This document shows, piece by piece, positions 63,519-64,000 of a stretch of 64,000 nt of DNA (position 1 is its first letter; the number at the start of each line of letters is the position of its first letter). The position numbers and the translations under genes are program-made. The notes under the pieces are model-generated. The model had not been told where the DNA came from. It did not search any database and saw only the letters and a list, made by a program, of their open reading frames with translations. Origin of the DNA: Agromyces hippuratus (lineage in GTDB: Bacteria > Actinomycetota > Actinomycetes > Actinomycetales > Microbacteriaceae); the NCBI RefSeq assembly GCF_013410355.1, contig NZ_JACCFI010000001.1, positions 1,302,001-1,366,000 of the forward strand, read 5' to 3'.

Positions 63519-64000
63519 CGGTTCTGCTTGAGCCGTTCGTTCTTCTCCTCGACGGAAGCGGCGAGGTCGGTCGCGTAGTCGGCGAGCGCCGTCGTGAGGG
63601 CGCCATCGGCGGTCGCGAGGATCTTCACCGCGATGAGGCCGGCGTTCTTGGCACCGCCGATCGAGACGGTCGCGACCGGCACTCCGGCGGGCATCTGCAC
63701 GATCGAGAGCAGCGAGTCGAGGCCGTCGAGCCGCGAGAGCGGCACGGGAACGCCGACGACGGGCAGCGTCGTGACCGAGGCGAGCATGCCGGGCAGGTGC
63801 GCGGCGCCGCCGGCGCCGGCGATGATGACCTTGAGACCGCGCCCGGCCGCCTCCTTGCCGTAGGCGATCATCTTCTCAGGCGTGCGGTGTGCCGAGACGA
63901 CCTCGACCTCGTGGGGGACGCCGAACTCGTCGAGCAGGGCGGATGCCTCGCGCATGACGTTCCAGTCGGAGTCGGAACCCATCACGACGCCGACGAGGGG
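63515..64000 (-). CDS. purE: N5-carboxyaminoimidazole ribonucleotide mutase (5' end outside window)
   Basis: The frame is open to the window edge, and five residues (PLVGV) precede the visible VMGSDSDW motif, so only a few N-terminal codons are missing. SAHRTPEKM, the IIAGAGGAAHLPGM loop and the GVP-PLSRLDGLDSLLSI region complete the class I PurE active site, which shifts the carboxyl group of N5-CAIR to C4 in purine synthesis. In M. tuberculosis purE (Rv3275c) is also near an LCP gene. Its stop overlaps the LCP start by 4 bases, an unusual coupling of purine and wall genes. Confidence 0.95.
   Translation of the reverse strand, partial: PLVGVVMGSDSDWNVMREASALLDEFGVPHEVEVVSAHRTPEKMIAYGKEAAGRGLKVIIAGAGGAAHLPGMLASVTTLPVVGVPVPLSRLDGLDSLLSIVQMPAGVPVATVSIGGAKNAGLIAVKILATADGALTTALADYATDLAASVEEKNERLKQNR

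Overview
The window is about 70% GC, densely coded, rich in GTG starts and ATGA or TGATG stop/start overlaps, and has no tRNA, rRNA, CRISPR array or insertion sequence that I can see. Gene content (MtrAB-LpqB, WhiB, DUF3499, DUF5719, Rv3235-like protein, a SecA without the C-terminal zinc finger, an RmlC-RmlD fusion) points to an actinobacterium of the family Microbacteriaceae, plausibly Agromyces or a close relative. The backbone follows the order of the Mycobacterium tuberculosis Rv3235-Rv3276 region (secA1, hpf, comF, lpqB, mtrB, mtrA, sahH, manB, DUF3499, Rv3259, whiB2, rml, LCP, purE), with family-specific blocks inserted.

Layout. 0-10.4 kb: end of an excisionase-type HTH gene, a hypothetical gene, an Rv3235-family gene, then the leftward mtrA-mtrB-lpqB-comF-hpf-secA block (envelope-stress signalling, ribosome hibernation, protein export). 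10.5-19 kb: a MoxR cluster (membrane protein, DUF4129, DUF4350, MoxR ATPase, DUF58) followed by an aquaporin, then a SpoIIM-like and an RDD membrane protein. 19-29 kb: S-adenosylhomocysteinase, phosphomannomutase, DUF3499, a degenerate metallopeptidase, DUF5719, a giant glycosyltransferase/membrane protein, WhiB and GalE. 29-34.4 kb: a small membrane protein, a GlxA-type regulator, ManA and two O-antigen ligase/polymerase-like proteins.

34.5-63.5 kb is a cell-wall glycopolymer locus. It has a TarI/IspD-like cytidylyltransferase with an SDR, two tandem TarS/TarP-like glycosyltransferases, a translationally coupled module of Wzm-Wzt ABC exporter plus a LicD/methyltransferase fusion plus a coiled-coil protein, a 927-residue secreted repeat protein, UDP-galactopyranose mutase and a GlfT2-like galactofuranosyltransferase, further GT2 enzymes, a flippase, dTDP-rhamnose synthesis (rmlA, rmlB, rmlCD), a GlfT1-like GT, a GT4 and an LCP ligase. 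GalE, ManA, ManB, Glf and Rml supply UDP-Gal/Galf, mannose phosphates and dTDP-Rha; the GTs build the chain; Wzm-Wzt and/or the flippase export it; LCP would attach it to peptidoglycan. The window ends in purE.

The two observations I rate highest are (1) the LicD-methyltransferase/coiled-coil/ABC-exporter module next to a CDP-polyol synthase and TarS-like enzymes, which looks like an undescribed polyol-phosphate transfer and chain-capping system, and (2) a strongly over-represented 8-mer CGGATGCC that recruits otherwise rare codons and forms inverted pairs at terminators, yet is almost absent from 36.5-54.7 kb, marking that stretch as a likely acquired island. All coordinates, counts and motif positions were read by eye; functions rest on family motifs and context, not on database searches.
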